A stretch of 64,000 bases of DNA from DATGKG01 sp963851325 (lineage in GTDB: Bacteria; Desulfobacterota; Binatia; Binatales; Binataceae). The notes beneath the pieces were generated by a model. It was not told the DNA's origin and searched no databases. It saw only the letters and a list, made by a program, of their open reading frames with translations. The stretch spans positions 806,001 to 870,000 of the forward strand of contig CAWKOR010000001.1 of NCBI GenBank assembly GCA_963851325.1. The letters are read 5' to 3'. Both the position numbers and the translations under genes were made by a program. Positions within the stretch are counted from its first letter, which is position 1. The number at the start of each line of letters is the position of its first letter. This document shows, one piece after another, positions 8,947-18,117 of this stretch.

Positions 8947-9684
8947 CTAATGACCCATCGCAGAGCGGACGGGGTCGAATTCCAGCATCGCGTTCTGAAT
9001 ACAATCGCGCCATCGCGCGCGATGCCCTTCGCGGAACAACCGAAAGTAGAGTGCGCGGCGCACCACACTCGAAGTATTCCCGCCCATATTGTGCCCAAGC
9101 ATGTAATGCGCGAGGAGCAGGTCGCCCGCCCTTCCCATTATCTGGCGCGGGGTCGGAAGTTCTATGGCCGGGTAGCCTTTGGACCCCATCAGTGCCTCGG
9201 GGCCGTGCTCGCGGAAGTAGGCCTCATTCGAAAGATGGGTTCCCGGCCAAACCCATAGATTACCGGTGTCTTCGGCGGATTGGTCGCTGAGCAGGATGCC
9301 GGCGAGCATCGTGAAGGTGCCAGGACGTCCGTCGGGTTCGGGTGGCGAGGTGCCGTCGATATGAGGGCCTCCCGGGCGATGCAGATAAGGTGGAATGTTG
9401 AGCGCCACCTGGGCCTGGTTGGGTACTTCGAGCGTCGCCGGCGCGATGAGCGATTGGGCAGTCGAGAAAGCCTCGCTCTCAAGGAGAGCCCGAAGGAAGG
9501 CGTCGCCATTTCGAAGGCGCGGCCAGTAGAAATGGAAGCCGCGATGGCTATCCGGCGGAGGCTTTTCGGCACTCAGGCGATCGATCTCCCGATTCGCGCC
9601 ATCGATGAGGGCGCGAGGAACGATCGCAGGCACCAGGATTGAACCGTATCGCCCAAACTCGCGAAGTTGTTCAGCATTGAGCAC
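8947..9684 (-). CDS. Phytanoyl-CoA dioxygenase (PhyH) family protein
   Basis: Fe(II)/2-oxoglutarate oxygenase-type jellyroll. The iron site is visible as HIDGT (His-x-Asp) in the middle and a distal His in LLAHYMLGHNMGGN, with an Arg further on (SSVVRRALYFRL). GTG at 9684 gives about 245 residues starting VLNAEQLREFGRYG, where the family normally begins; a longer reading to 9768 adds a basic leader that looks spurious. An AGGAC site lies seven bases before the GTG. Substrate unknown. It faces rpsI convergently, sharing its terminator. Confidence 0.85.
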   Translation of the reverse strand: MLNAEQLREFGRYGSILVPAIVPRALIDGANREIDRLSAEKPPPDSHRGFHFYWPRLRNGDAFLRALLESEAFSTAQSLIAPATLEVPNQAQVALNIPPYLHRPGGPHIDGTSPPEPDGRPGTFTMLAGILLSDQSAEDTGNLWVWPGTHLSNEAYFREHGPEALMGSKGYPAIELPTPRQIMGRAGDLLLAHYMLGHNMGGNTSSVVRRALYFRLFREGHRARWRDCIQNAMLEFDPVRSAMGH

Positions 9685-9876
9685 GAAACTTGTCCTATGG
9701 CTAATCCTACACCAGCGACGAAGAATCGGTGTGGTACGGCATCGAATGAGCCTCGCGATACCCGCCAATTGGCCTTTGCGATCCGTTTATCCCGTCGAAG
9801 CTTGCAGTAGACACCGCTTTCTGTTTGACTTTCGTTCGCCTCCATTATCGTGAGCTCTCCGAAGCAAGGATGTCCC

Positions 9877-10653
9877 ATGCGTGCGATAGCTAATGCGCGA
9901 GATGCCACAAGACTAACCTTGGTCGCAGCCGTCATTGCGGTGCTGATGCCCCTGGTCATCGCAGCGCGAGTCCTCGCGCAAACGCCGGTCGCAGGCACGA
10001 TTTCGAGCGCGTCGGGTGCAGTCCAGGTGCAGCACGCCGCGGGGGCCGCTACTTCAGCCGCGCCAGGAACCGCGGTCAACGTCGGAGATCGAATCATCAC
10101 CGGCCCCGGCGGTCACGCTATGGTCACTCTTACAGATGGAAGCCAGCTCGAGCTTGGCGAATCGAGCAATCTGGTAATCGATAGTCATGCGCTGGCGCCG
10201 ACCGGGGGTCGCGCCGCAACCAAGGTAAGCCTGTTCGGAGGAGTATTGCGCTCTGTGGTCAGTGCCACCGGAGGCGCGCCCAATTTCGAGGTGCATACGC
10301 CAAATGCGGTGGCCGCGGTACGCGGAACCAAATGGGACACCGCCTACAGCGAAGGCGACTCGCGGCAGACCTTCGGTGATTGCAGGAAGTTTACGGATGT
10401 CGTCGTCTACGATGGCGTGGTCTCGGTGCGCAATCCTAACGCGGCCAGCGGCCTCGACGTTCCGGCGGGCTATGAAGTGACTGTGCCATGCAGCATCAGC
10501 CCGCTGCTCCCCGGTCCCATCGGGATGACCGGGGCCCGTTCCAACGTCAACAGCGTGGTCGGAGGCGTACCGCCACCGGGATGCCCGGTGTGCCCGCCAG
10601 GTGAGACCGAGAGTCACATGCCGATGCCACCGCCCGCCCCTCCCCCACGTTGA
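9877..10653 (+). CDS. FecR-domain secreted protein
   Basis: A 258-residue exported protein: signal peptide to about residue 35 (VLAQ), then a FecR domain (SSASGAVQVQHAAG, VNVGDRIITGPGGHAMVTLTDGSQLELG, FEVHTPNAVAAVRGTKWDT), and a Pro-rich tail with a CPVCPPGE motif. FecR domains are periplasmic sensor or scaffold modules. The start ATG at 9877 has AAGGA six bases upstream. It is followed after 16 bases by a second exported protein and then a CHASE2 cyclase, an arrangement that suggests a shared envelope-signalling role. Confidence 0.87.
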   Translation: MRAIANARDATRLTLVAAVIAVLMPLVIAARVLAQTPVAGTISSASGAVQVQHAAGAATSAAPGTAVNVGDRIITGPGGHAMVTLTDGSQLELGESSNLVIDSHALAPTGGRAATKVSLFGGVLRSVVSATGGAPNFEVHTPNAVAAVRGTKWDTAYSEGDSRQTFGDCRKFTDVVVYDGVVSVRNPNAASGLDVPAGYEVTVPCSISPLLPGPIGMTGARSNVNSVVGGVPPPGCPVCPPGETESHMPMPPPAPPPR

Positions 10654-10669
10654 TTATGGAGAATTGTTA

Positions 10670-11461
10670 GTGACCAGTTTGTCGGGAAAATTTCTTGCCA
10701 GAGCCATCGTGATGGCGCTCGGCATGATGATGTTAATTGGCGCGTTGCCGACCCTGTCGCATGCGCAGTACAGTTTCGATGATATCTATCCCGATTTTTT
10801 CAAGATTCCGAAACACGGCCAGTTCTCCACGATGGGCTTTTTGGGTGGGTACGTCAGTGACAAGTACGGCACCATTCAGGAAGGCTTCCAGCTCGAGCAA
10901 AGCATCACCAGGTACGTAGGCGTCTTCGGTCGCCTGACTGGCTACGAGCTATGGATTGGAGAAGGCTTCGACTCGCCGCTGAGTCCGGGATCGGGGCATT
11001 CGGCGCGACTCAACTTCGGTCGCGCGCAGGGAGGATTCGATCTCAACCTCTGGCCCGGTACTCACTTTTACATATCCGCGGGACACGATTTTGGCGACAG
11101 TCGTGCCGTCATCGTGGAAGGCGATATGTCGAGTTGGTGGTTCCTGCATAGCTTTCATCCCATCAACTTTTCATTCAGCTCGATCCACAATTATCAAAAC
11201 GGCGTCACTAGCACCGAGGTCGATTTCCAGGCGATCATCAAGAGCACCGAGAAATATCTCCTGATGGCGGGTGGCGGAGGCGCGTTCTATATGGGCGGCT
11301 TCGTCGAAGGTACCGATGGTCAGGGTGGTCCCGATCTCAGCTTCTACTATCGTCCGTGGCAGGTGGGAGTGAGCGGACAGGCCGGTTATGGCTCGGCGCA
11401 TCAATACGGTCAGCTCACGATGTACAAGACGCTGGACTTCACGGAGCCGGCGTTCTTCTAG
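10670..11461 (+). CDS. Exported, probably outer-membrane protein of unknown function
   Basis: A 263-residue protein starting at GTG 10670 (GGAGA seven bases upstream) with a signal peptide ending near SHAQ. The mature part is rich in aromatic and Gly residues with alternating strands (GVFGRLTGYELW, ARLNFGRAQGGFDLNLW, YISAGHDFG, LSFYYRPWQVGVSGQAGYG) and ends in Phe-Phe, which fits a small beta-barrel. No known family recognised. Lies between a FecR-domain protein and a CHASE2 cyclase gene. Confidence 0.75.
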   Translation: MTSLSGKFLARAIVMALGMMMLIGALPTLSHAQYSFDDIYPDFFKIPKHGQFSTMGFLGGYVSDKYGTIQEGFQLEQSITRYVGVFGRLTGYELWIGEGFDSPLSPGSGHSARLNFGRAQGGFDLNLWPGTHFYISAGHDFGDSRAVIVEGDMSSWWFLHSFHPINFSFSSIHNYQNGVTSTEVDFQAIIKSTEKYLLMAGGGGAFYMGGFVEGTDGQGGPDLSFYYRPWQVGVSGQAGYGSAHQYGQLTMYKTLDFTEPAFF

Positions 11462-11580
11462 GCTCTTACTTAGGCCGCGCTCTCGCGATGGCTCAGCGGC
11501 GCGACCTGAAGCGCCGATAGAAGCGTCGATGCCAATTCGCGTGAGTCCCGCTCTCGCGCTATGCTGCTGTCGATCGCGCT

Positions 11581-13869
11581 ATGCCGGGCAAGTCAGCACG
11601 CACCGCTAAGATATCGCGCACCACCCAGCGATCCCGCACCCTCAAGCCATCGCGCGCGCACTCCTACAAGTTTTCGCCATGGACCTGCCTGCTAGGTTTG
11701 GCCGTGGTTGCTGCAATGATCGGGCTGAACCGGCTTCACGCCTTCAATCGCCTCGAACTGAATGTCGCCGATTTGCGGATGTACTGGCATTCCACGCCCA
11801 AAACGACCGGCGCCATCAAGATCGCGGCGATCGACGACAAGAGCATCGCGGAACTAGGACAATGGCCCTTCCGGCGCAACGTGATGGCGCAATTCGAGCG
11901 CGCCTTGACCGACTACAATGTCGCGGTAGTCGGCTACGACGTCTTGTTCAGCGAGCCCGACAACTTCGATACCGCCCGCGCTTCGCTGATGGATCGCTTG
12001 ATAAAGTCAGGCATCAGCCGGGTTACTGCGCAAACCTTGATGGGCGACAGCAACGACCAGGCTTTCGCGAATGCCATTAAGGCTCAGGGTAAGACGGTTC
12101 TCGCCTACTCGTTCGGCACCCTGAACGCCGCGGGCCGGACTCGGGGTTTGATCGAGCAAGGCTTCACCACCGACATGATCCTTCCCGCGCCGCTCTCCTA
12201 CAACATCGCGCGCATTCCTCCCGGGCTAGTCCGTCAGTTATACGGTTCGACCTGGTATCGCCCTCCCCTGCAGGTTCTAAATCAAGCCGCGCATAGCACC
12301 GGCTATGTTCCGATCGATTCCGACGAAGACGGCGTGATGCGCGCGCAAATCATGGTGGCCAGATTCCATGACGGCAATCGCGTCCCGTTATCGCTGGCGG
12401 TGCTGAAAGCGCTGGCCGGCGATGGGAACCTGATTCTGAACTTCGGCGAATTGGGCGATCAAAAAGTCATCATCCAGAATCCGAATGGGGATACCGAGGC
12501 GGAATTTCCGATCAATGAACACGGACAGATGCTGGTGTACTTCCGCGGCCCCGAAGGCACCTTCCCGCATTACTCGTTCACCGACATTCTCCATCACCGT
12601 ATCCCGGCCGCCGATCTGACCGGCAAGATCGTGCTGGTCGGCGCCACCGCGCGCGGCGCTGGAGACCGCTTCAACACTCCTATGGGCGGAGATTTTCCCG
12701 GCGTCGAGATTCATGCCAACGCGATCGACGACATCCTCCAGAATGACGTAGTGATCCGCAGCGCCAACCACTATGTTGCGTGGGGCGCGGCTTTGATCCT
12801 CGGCCTTTTGATGGTCGTAGGCGCTTCCATCCTGCCGGCCAATCTGACCGCGACGGCCGCAGTGACTATGGGTGCAACCTACGCGTTAATCGCGCGCCAG
12901 TTGCTGCTCAGCCAGCATCGGCTGATCGGAGTCGTCTATCCGCTCCTGATGTTGGTCTCCACCTACGTGGTGATGGCCGGGTTCCGCTACTACGAGGAAA
13001 ACAAGGAGAAGCGCTACCTGCGCCATGCCTTCGAGCACTACCTGCATCCGAGCGTCATCGCGTCGCTGTTAGAGAATCCCAAGGAACTGAAGCTGGGAGG
13101 CGAGCGGCGAGTAATCACGATTCTGTTCGCCGATATCGTGAACTATACCGGGCTTTCAGAAAGCACCGACCCGGCCGAGCTGGTCACGCTGCTTAATGAA
13201 TACATGACCAAGATGACCGACCACATTCTCGAAAGCAGGGGCGTGGTCGACAAGATTCGCGGCGACGGCATCATGGCGTTCTGGGGCGCGCCCAATGAAC
13301 TCCCGCAGCATGCGCAGGCCGCCATCGATTCGGCGCTGGCGATGCTGTCGGAACTGAAGAGCCTCAACGCCACCGATCCGCGCTTCAAAAACATCGACAT
13401 CGGAATCGGGATCGCAACTGGTGAGGCAATCGTCGGGAATTTCGGCGGCGCCAACCGATTCGACTATTCGGTGATCGGCGATGTGGTCAATCTGGCCGCG
13501 CGGCTCGAAGGCCTCACGCGCAAGTTCAAGGCGCATTTGCTGGTCAGCCGCGAGACGGTGGTGCGGGCGACCGGCCACCGCTACATCAAGCGCGAGATCG
13601 GGCAGGTTCGCGTCAAGGGCAAAGAGCGCCCGGTTGCGATCGTCGAGATTGCCGGTCACGCGAACGACGGAGTCGATCCGCGGCTCTTTAATCGCTTCGC
13701 GCATCTGATCGATCTTTTGCAGAACGGCAGAGCGGAAGAGGCGCGCGCTGAACTCAACAGCCTGATCGAGGAAAACCCCGATGATGGCGTAGTCACCATG
13801 TATGCCGAACGGTTTGCCGAGCTGGACGAACTCCCGCGCGAGATGCTGTTCGAGTTCGATACCAAGTGA
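11581..13869 (+). CDS. CHASE2-domain class III adenylate/guanylate cyclase
   Basis: A 762-residue membrane signalling enzyme. One membrane helix near residues 35-55, a large extracytoplasmic CHASE2 sensor (about 60-390; IDDKSIAELGQWPFRR and VGATARGAGDRFNTP are typical), two to three further helices (about 400-470), then a class III cyclase domain (about 505-690). The two metal-binding aspartates are Asp518 in LFADIVNYTG and Asp562 in KIRGDGIMAFWG; the FDYSVIGDVVNLAARLE segment follows. It makes cAMP or cGMP in response to an external or periplasmic cue. The upstream FecR and barrel genes may supply that cue. Confidence 0.93.
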   Translation: MPGKSARTAKISRTTQRSRTLKPSRAHSYKFSPWTCLLGLAVVAAMIGLNRLHAFNRLELNVADLRMYWHSTPKTTGAIKIAAIDDKSIAELGQWPFRRNVMAQFERALTDYNVAVVGYDVLFSEPDNFDTARASLMDRLIKSGISRVTAQTLMGDSNDQAFANAIKAQGKTVLAYSFGTLNAAGRTRGLIEQGFTTDMILPAPLSYNIARIPPGLVRQLYGSTWYRPPLQVLNQAAHSTGYVPIDSDEDGVMRAQIMVARFHDGNRVPLSLAVLKALAGDGNLILNFGELGDQKVIIQNPNGDTEAEFPINEHGQMLVYFRGPEGTFPHYSFTDILHHRIPAADLTGKIVLVGATARGAGDRFNTPMGGDFPGVEIHANAIDDILQNDVVIRSANHYVAWGAALILGLLMVVGASILPANLTATAAVTMGATYALIARQLLLSQHRLIGVVYPLLMLVSTYVVMAGFRYYEENKEKRYLRHAFEHYLHPSVIASLLENPKELKLGGERRVITILFADIVNYTGLSESTDPAELVTLLNEYMTKMTDHILESRGVVDKIRGDGIMAFWGAPNELPQHAQAAIDSALAMLSELKSLNATDPRFKNIDIGIGIATGEAIVGNFGGANRFDYSVIGDVVNLAARLEGLTRKFKAHLLVSRETVVRATGHRYIKREIGQVRVKGKERPVAIVEIAGHANDGVDPRLFNRFAHLIDLLQNGRAEEARAELNSLIEENPDDGVVTMYAERFAELDELPREMLFEFDTK

Positions 13870-14068
13870 TCACTCGGCATCGCCGAGTGATCATCCTGAG
13901 CGCTGCGCGAAGGATCTCAAACGAGGCTACCCCTGATCATCCCTGAGCGCTGCGCGAAGGATCTCAAACGAGGCTACCCCTGATCATCCTGAGCGCTTCG
14001 CGAAGGATCTCGAACGAGGCTACACGTGATCATCCTGAGCACCGCGCGAAGGATCTCGAATGAGGCGC
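13867..14068. repeat. Perfect hairpin followed by four tandem copies of a 46-base repeat (family C)
   Basis: TGATCACTCGGC and GCCGAGTGATCA (13867-13878 and 13882-13893) form a perfect 12-base stem at the cyclase stop codon. Four near-identical units with the core CATCCTGAGCGC and GCGAAGGATCTC follow to about 14068; each unit is itself imperfectly palindromic. No T-run is present. Confidence 0.85.
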
Positions 14069-14163
14069 CATGAGCGTGGTCGCCATAGTCTTACAACCAA
14101 ATCTCATTCGTGATAATTCGTTAACTTTGGATTAACTCACGATCCGATGTGGGAATGCGTCTG

Positions 14164-15219
14164 ATGCCATCGACCAATCGAGTAAGAGTCGGAATCCTGG
14201 GTGCGACCGGTTACTCCGGAATCGAGTCGGTGCGGCTTCTCGCCGGACATCCGTTCGTCGAGCTCGCGGTGCTGACCTCCGAGCACTATGCGGGCCGCGA
14301 AGTCGCTGACGTCTACCGCCACATGGCGGGCATCGACCTGCCGCCGCTGGAGGAACTGCGCGCCGACCTGGTGAAGGGGCGCGCGGAAGTCGTGTTCTCA
14401 TGCCTGCCTGAGAAAGCCGGCACCGCGCTGATTGCCGATTTGGTCGCCGGCGGGATCAAGGTGATCGACTTTTCCGAAGATTTCCGGCTGCGCGATCCGG
14501 CCGTCTATCGCGCCACCTTCGGCGTCGATCATCCGGCGCCTGCGCTGCTTAAGCGAGCGGTCTATGGACTGAGCGAGTTCAATCGACACGCATTGCGGGA
14601 GGCTACCCTGGTCGCGAATCCCGGATGCTTCCCGACCGGCGCGCTGCTCGCGTTGTTGCCGCTCATCAAGCGCGATCTCATCGAGCCGTCCTCGATCGTC
14701 ATCGATGCGAAGTCGGGGACCACCGGCGCGCGGCGAGCGGCAAGCGTCGAGCAGCTATTCGCCGAAGTGAACGAGAACGCACGCGCATACAAGGTCGGCA
14801 ATCATCGTCACGTGCCCGAGATGGAGCAGGAGATCGGCAATTCGTTGGGTCGCGAAATCGCGATCCTGTTCGTGCCGCATCTGCTGCCGATCTCGCGCGG
14901 AATACTCACTTCGATCTTCATGCGGCCTCGCACCGGCACCACTGAGCAGGATGTGCACAACGCCTTCGAAGCGAGCTTCGCCAAGTCGCGTTTCATCCGG
15001 CTCTTGAAGACGGGTGAATTGCCCGAGCTGAAGAACGTGCGCGCGACCAACTTTTGCGAAATCGCGGTGCACCTCGACAAGCGCTCCGGAACGCTGTTGG
15101 TGCTGACGGCGATCGACAACCTCGGCAAAGGCGCTGCCGGCCAGGCCATTCAGAACATGAACCTGATGCTGGGCTATGATGAAGCGGCCGGCCTCCTCGG
15201 CGCCGCCCCGGTCCCATAA
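14164..15219 (+). CDS. argC: N-acetyl-gamma-glutamyl-phosphate reductase
   Basis: Third step of arginine synthesis: NADPH reduction of N-acetylglutamyl phosphate to the semialdehyde. The protein has the NADP-binding GILGATGYSGIE loop at the N-terminus and the catalytic Cys near residue 155 in VANPGCFPTGA, plus the SGTTGARRAA and NHRHVPEMEQEI segments. ATG at 14164 is preferred because the nucleotide-binding strand starts right after; GTG 14149 and ATG 14155 are alternatives. No other arg genes are adjacent. Confidence 0.95.
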   Translation: MPSTNRVRVGILGATGYSGIESVRLLAGHPFVELAVLTSEHYAGREVADVYRHMAGIDLPPLEELRADLVKGRAEVVFSCLPEKAGTALIADLVAGGIKVIDFSEDFRLRDPAVYRATFGVDHPAPALLKRAVYGLSEFNRHALREATLVANPGCFPTGALLALLPLIKRDLIEPSSIVIDAKSGTTGARRAASVEQLFAEVNENARAYKVGNHRHVPEMEQEIGNSLGREIAILFVPHLLPISRGILTSIFMRPRTGTTEQDVHNAFEASFAKSRFIRLLKTGELPELKNVRATNFCEIAVHLDKRSGTLLVLTAIDNLGKGAAGQAIQNMNLMLGYDEAAGLLGAAPVP

Positions 15220-15230
15220 AAGATCCTGGC

Positions 15231-15485
15231 ACTCTTCTCTGAACCCTCGCCCGGATGGGCGAGGTTGCCTGCGAGGCCCTGCGAGCAGGCTGGAGTGGGA
15301 CCTTAACCAGCGCGCGTTGCGCGCGCGATTCAGGAATTCTGCTCTTCTGATCCTGGGGCAGTTTCGATCTCCCGGCAGCGGAAAAGAATTCCATAATAGT
15401 GCGAGGACGCGCTGAAGGTCCCACTCCAGGCCATTCGCAGACTCATGGCCAACCTCGCCCACCGGGCGAGGGTTCAGAGTCGGAC
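15231..15485. repeat. Long imperfect inverted repeat between argC and the pirin gene
   Basis: Left arm about 15231-15312 and right arm about 15409-15485 are reverse complements over roughly 75 bases with small gaps: GAACCCTCGCCCGGATGGGC pairs with GCCCACCGGGCGAGGGTTC, and TGGAGTGGGACCTT pairs with AAGGTCCCACTCCA. The 95-base centre has no gene. It resembles a MITE-like or large hairpin element in a convergent gap. Confidence 0.85.
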
Positions 15486-15491
15486 TTCACA

Positions 15492-16190
15492 TCACGGCAA
15501 GTCGAACACCAACACCTCCGCATCTTCCGATGCGGCGAATTTGAGCCGCGGCTCATCGACGATCTTCGCGCCGTCGCCCTCCCCTAACGCCACGCCATTG
15601 AGGCTCAACTTGCCGCGTGAAACGTGCGCATAGGCATTGCGTCCCGCTTTGAGTTCCTTGTCGATGGACTGACCCTTGCTGAGCGCGCCGATGTACAAAT
15701 CGGTGTCCTGATGGATTTTCAGGGCGCCCTCGCCACCCGCATGCGATGATGCGACGAGAGCCAGCTTTCCCTTGGTGCGATCGCCCAAGGTCTTCTGTTC
15801 GTACCCCGGCTTGATGCCGGCCGCTTCGGGCAATATCCAAATCTGCAACAGATGCAATGGCTCGGCAGGCGACGGATTAAATTCGCTATGCCGGATGCCG
15901 GTTCCCGCCGTCATCCGCTGCACATCGCCGGCCGGAATCACGCTCCGGGTGCCGAGGCTGTCGCGATGCTCGACCGCGCCTTTCAGCACGTAGGTAATGA
16001 TCTCCATGTCGCGATGGGGATGAGTGCCGAACCCCTTCGCCGCCGCGATCCAGTCATCGTTGATGACGCGCAGCACCGAGAATCCATTTTCCTTCGGATC
16101 GAAATAGTCACCGAACGAAAACGTGTGGCGGCTATCGAGCCAGTCAATTTTGGTGCGTCCACGTTCGGCAGCTTTGCGCAGGGTAATCAT
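15492..16190 (-). CDS. Pirin family protein
   Basis: Bicupin of the YhhW type. The metal ligands of the N-terminal cupin are visible in GFGTHPHRDMEIITYVLKG (two His) and the later GTGIRHSEFNP (His and Glu); preceding SFGDYFDPKENGF is typical. Length 232 residues is normal for the short pirins, some of which act as quercetin 2,3-dioxygenases. Function here is not clear from context. Transcribed towards argC across the inverted repeat. Confidence 0.93.
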   Translation of the reverse strand: MITLRKAAERGRTKIDWLDSRHTFSFGDYFDPKENGFSVLRVINDDWIAAAKGFGTHPHRDMEIITYVLKGAVEHRDSLGTRSVIPAGDVQRMTAGTGIRHSEFNPSPAEPLHLLQIWILPEAAGIKPGYEQKTLGDRTKGKLALVASSHAGGEGALKIHQDTDLYIGALSKGQSIDKELKAGRNAYAHVSRGKLSLNGVALGEGDGAKIVDEPRLKFAASEDAEVLVFDLP

Positions 16191-16268
16191 GATGCTTCCT
16201 CTGCGAACAAGGTAACCATTCTGTCAAGGGCCTAGGTAGTGGCATTTCAAGCCGGGGTGTCCTTTCCG

Positions 16269-16296
16269 GGTAGGGTCGTTCGCGAAGCGCCCTACC
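16269..16296. repeat. Short palindrome related to repeat family A
   Basis: GGTAGGG and CCCTACC flank the TCGTTCGCGAAGCG core, the same core as the longer family A copies at 18118 and 18849. It lies between the HAD phosphatase gene and the pirin gene. Confidence 0.7.
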
Positions 16297-16307
16297 AGAC
16301 AGACCGC

Positions 16308-16960
16308 CTACAGAATCAGCGCGAGGATCGCTTCCGGCGAATCGCAGATGGCGTCGGCGCCCGCGCCTTCCAATTCTTCGCGCGTGCCGAATCCGTAGGT
16401 CACGCCAATGCTGAAAATGCCGTTGGCCGTCGCACCCACGACATCATGCTCGCGATCGCCAATCATCACGGAGCGCGCGGGATCGATGCCGGTGGTTTCG
16501 ATGATGTGCCTTAGCAGCTCGCGTTTGTCGCCCATCGAGCCATCGCGCCTGCGCGCCGAACACTCCCCTGAAAGTGCTCGCGCAAAGAAAATGCGACCAG
16601 CACTTCTTCCGCGTGGTCCACGAATTTCGTGGTGGCGAGGTACAGATGCGGCCCGGCGCTGCGGATGCTTTGCAGCATCGCCTCGGTGCCCGGGTACCTG
16701 GTCGTTTCGCTCACACCTTTGATCGCGTAACGACCGAGATACGCCTCGCGGGCGCGCTCGATGAGATGTGCGCGGTCGGGTCCCAGCAGCTTGCCGAAGT
16801 TCTGCCGCAGCGGAGGTCCGATGCACCAGGTCAATTCCTCAATCGGCGGCACCGCTGCGCCGACCTCGCCCAGCGCATGCGCCATCGAGGCGGTAATCGC
16901 TACCTGCGGATTAGTCAGCGTCCCGTCAAGGTCGAACAGGACGTTGTCGAATCGCCGCAT
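16308..16960 (-). CDS. HAD-superfamily phosphatase (phosphoglycolate phosphatase-like), frameshifted
   Basis: N-terminal half (16511-16960) has the nucleophile motif LFDLDGTLTNP, the cap region, and LYLATTKF; the C-terminal half, in another frame, has DGSMGDKRELL and the acidic motif VMIGDREHDVVGA. The frame changes between about 16541 and 16568; an intermediate reading VFGAQA in the third frame suggests two small indels, one in the CCCC run at 16565-16568. It starts 15 bases after the lyase gene stop, so it may belong to that operon. If a glyoxylate-releasing lyase is upstream, a phosphoglycolate-type phosphatase nearby is suggestive only. Confidence 0.8.
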
Positions 16961-16975
16961 GATTCCTGAAGAGGA

Positions 16976-18013
16976 CTAGGCGGTGCGGCGCATCAGCTCG
17001 AGGATGTCATAGCCGGTGATCGCCTTGGATTTTTCCGACCACTCGCGCAGCTCAGCGTCGCTCACGGTCCCGGCCTGCGAGCCCTTCGCGAGGTCCATCA
17101 GTGCGATCTTGATAGTGGCTTCGTCGATCATCTCACCGCTCTTGGGATCCGCCATCGAGCCGCCGCCCTTCTCATGGTAGAGCTTCACCACGCGGCGCGC
17201 CTCGTCGATTTGCTCCTGGGTCGGGGTGTAACAGGAGTTCGCGATCTCGGCCTGTTGCGGATGAATGACCCAGGTGCCGTCCATGCCGAGGTTGGCGGCG
17301 CCGACGTTCTTGGCGCGCAGCCCTTTTTGCAGCTCCGCGATGCGCTCCGGCGGATCGCTGTTCTTCCATAGCCGCAGGAAGACATTGTCTACCGCATGGA
17401 GTCCGGCCGCCTTGGCCGCGACGACAGTGGCCTGCTTCGAGTACAGAAAGTTGATGTTCTGATTGTCGACGATCTCGCGGATGCCGAGGTTAGCCGCGAA
17501 ATCCGCGATCCCGAACACCAGACCCGCCATCCGATCCGATGCGGTCGCGATGTCGTAGGCCTTTACCAGCGCGTGCGGCGTTTCGATGAGCGATTCGATC
17601 TGCACGCGATATTTCCATCCGCCGCGCTTTTCCAGATCGTCGAGCGTCTTCGCCACGATCTTGATGTCCTCGGGGCCGCGCGTCTTCGGCAGCATGATGC
17701 CGTGGAAACGATTCGGCGCGCCGAGCATGATGGCTTCCATGTCACCCTTGAAAAACGGCGAATGAATGTTGTTGGGGCGCACCGTGACGATCTTCTTGCC
17801 GAAGTCGAGCGTGGTGAGCGCCTCGACCATCGTCTTCTGGCTCTTGGGCCCCTTGAATTCGTAGGGACAGGCGTCTTCGAAATCCGCCATCACGTGGTCG
17901 ACCGGCGACTTCACCGGGTCGGCCGCGTTCTGATGCAGCTTCATGCTGTGACCGGGATAGGTCATTTCGGTGCGCGGGATGACGAACCGCTTGCCGTTAT
18001 CAAGTACGTACAT
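16976..18013 (-). CDS. CitE/HpcH-family CoA-ester lyase, malyl-CoA or beta-methylmalyl-CoA lyase-like
   Basis: Cleaves a beta-hydroxyacyl-CoA to an acyl-CoA and a 2-oxoacid such as glyoxylate. The 345-residue protein (ATG 18013, GGGAG seven bases upstream) has MADFEDACP (Mg-binding acidic motif near residue 46), TVRPNNIHSPFFKGD, a VQIESLIETPHA barrel strand, LVFGIADFAANLGI and the C-terminal GMDGTWVIHPQQAEIANSCYTPT, closely paralleling Rhodobacter malyl-CoA lyase. An alternative is a mycobacterial CitE-type hydroxyacyl-CoA lyase. It is the last of the run MaoC, acyl-CoA dehydrogenase, MaoC, lyase, all on one strand. Confidence 0.85.
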   Translation of the reverse strand: MYVLDNGKRFVIPRTEMTYPGHSMKLHQNAADPVKSPVDHVMADFEDACPYEFKGPKSQKTMVEALTTLDFGKKIVTVRPNNIHSPFFKGDMEAIMLGAPNRFHGIMLPKTRGPEDIKIVAKTLDDLEKRGGWKYRVQIESLIETPHALVKAYDIATASDRMAGLVFGIADFAANLGIREIVDNQNINFLYSKQATVVAAKAAGLHAVDNVFLRLWKNSDPPERIAELQKGLRAKNVGAANLGMDGTWVIHPQQAEIANSCYTPTQEQIDEARRVVKLYHEKGGGSMADPKSGEMIDEATIKIALMDLAKGSQAGTVSDAELREWSEKSKAITGYDILELMRRTA

Positions 18014-18117
18014 TTTTAATCTCCCTCGGGTTACGCTGCGCTCGACTTTTGTATTTCGCCTCGGGCTTCGCTCTGCTACGCGCCGGCGGCTTCGCGGGGC
18101 CGCGCCAGTTCTTCTCT

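Noticed and set aside
13891..14068. CRISPR array
   Set aside because: Units are directly adjacent with no unique spacers; it is a tandem repeat.
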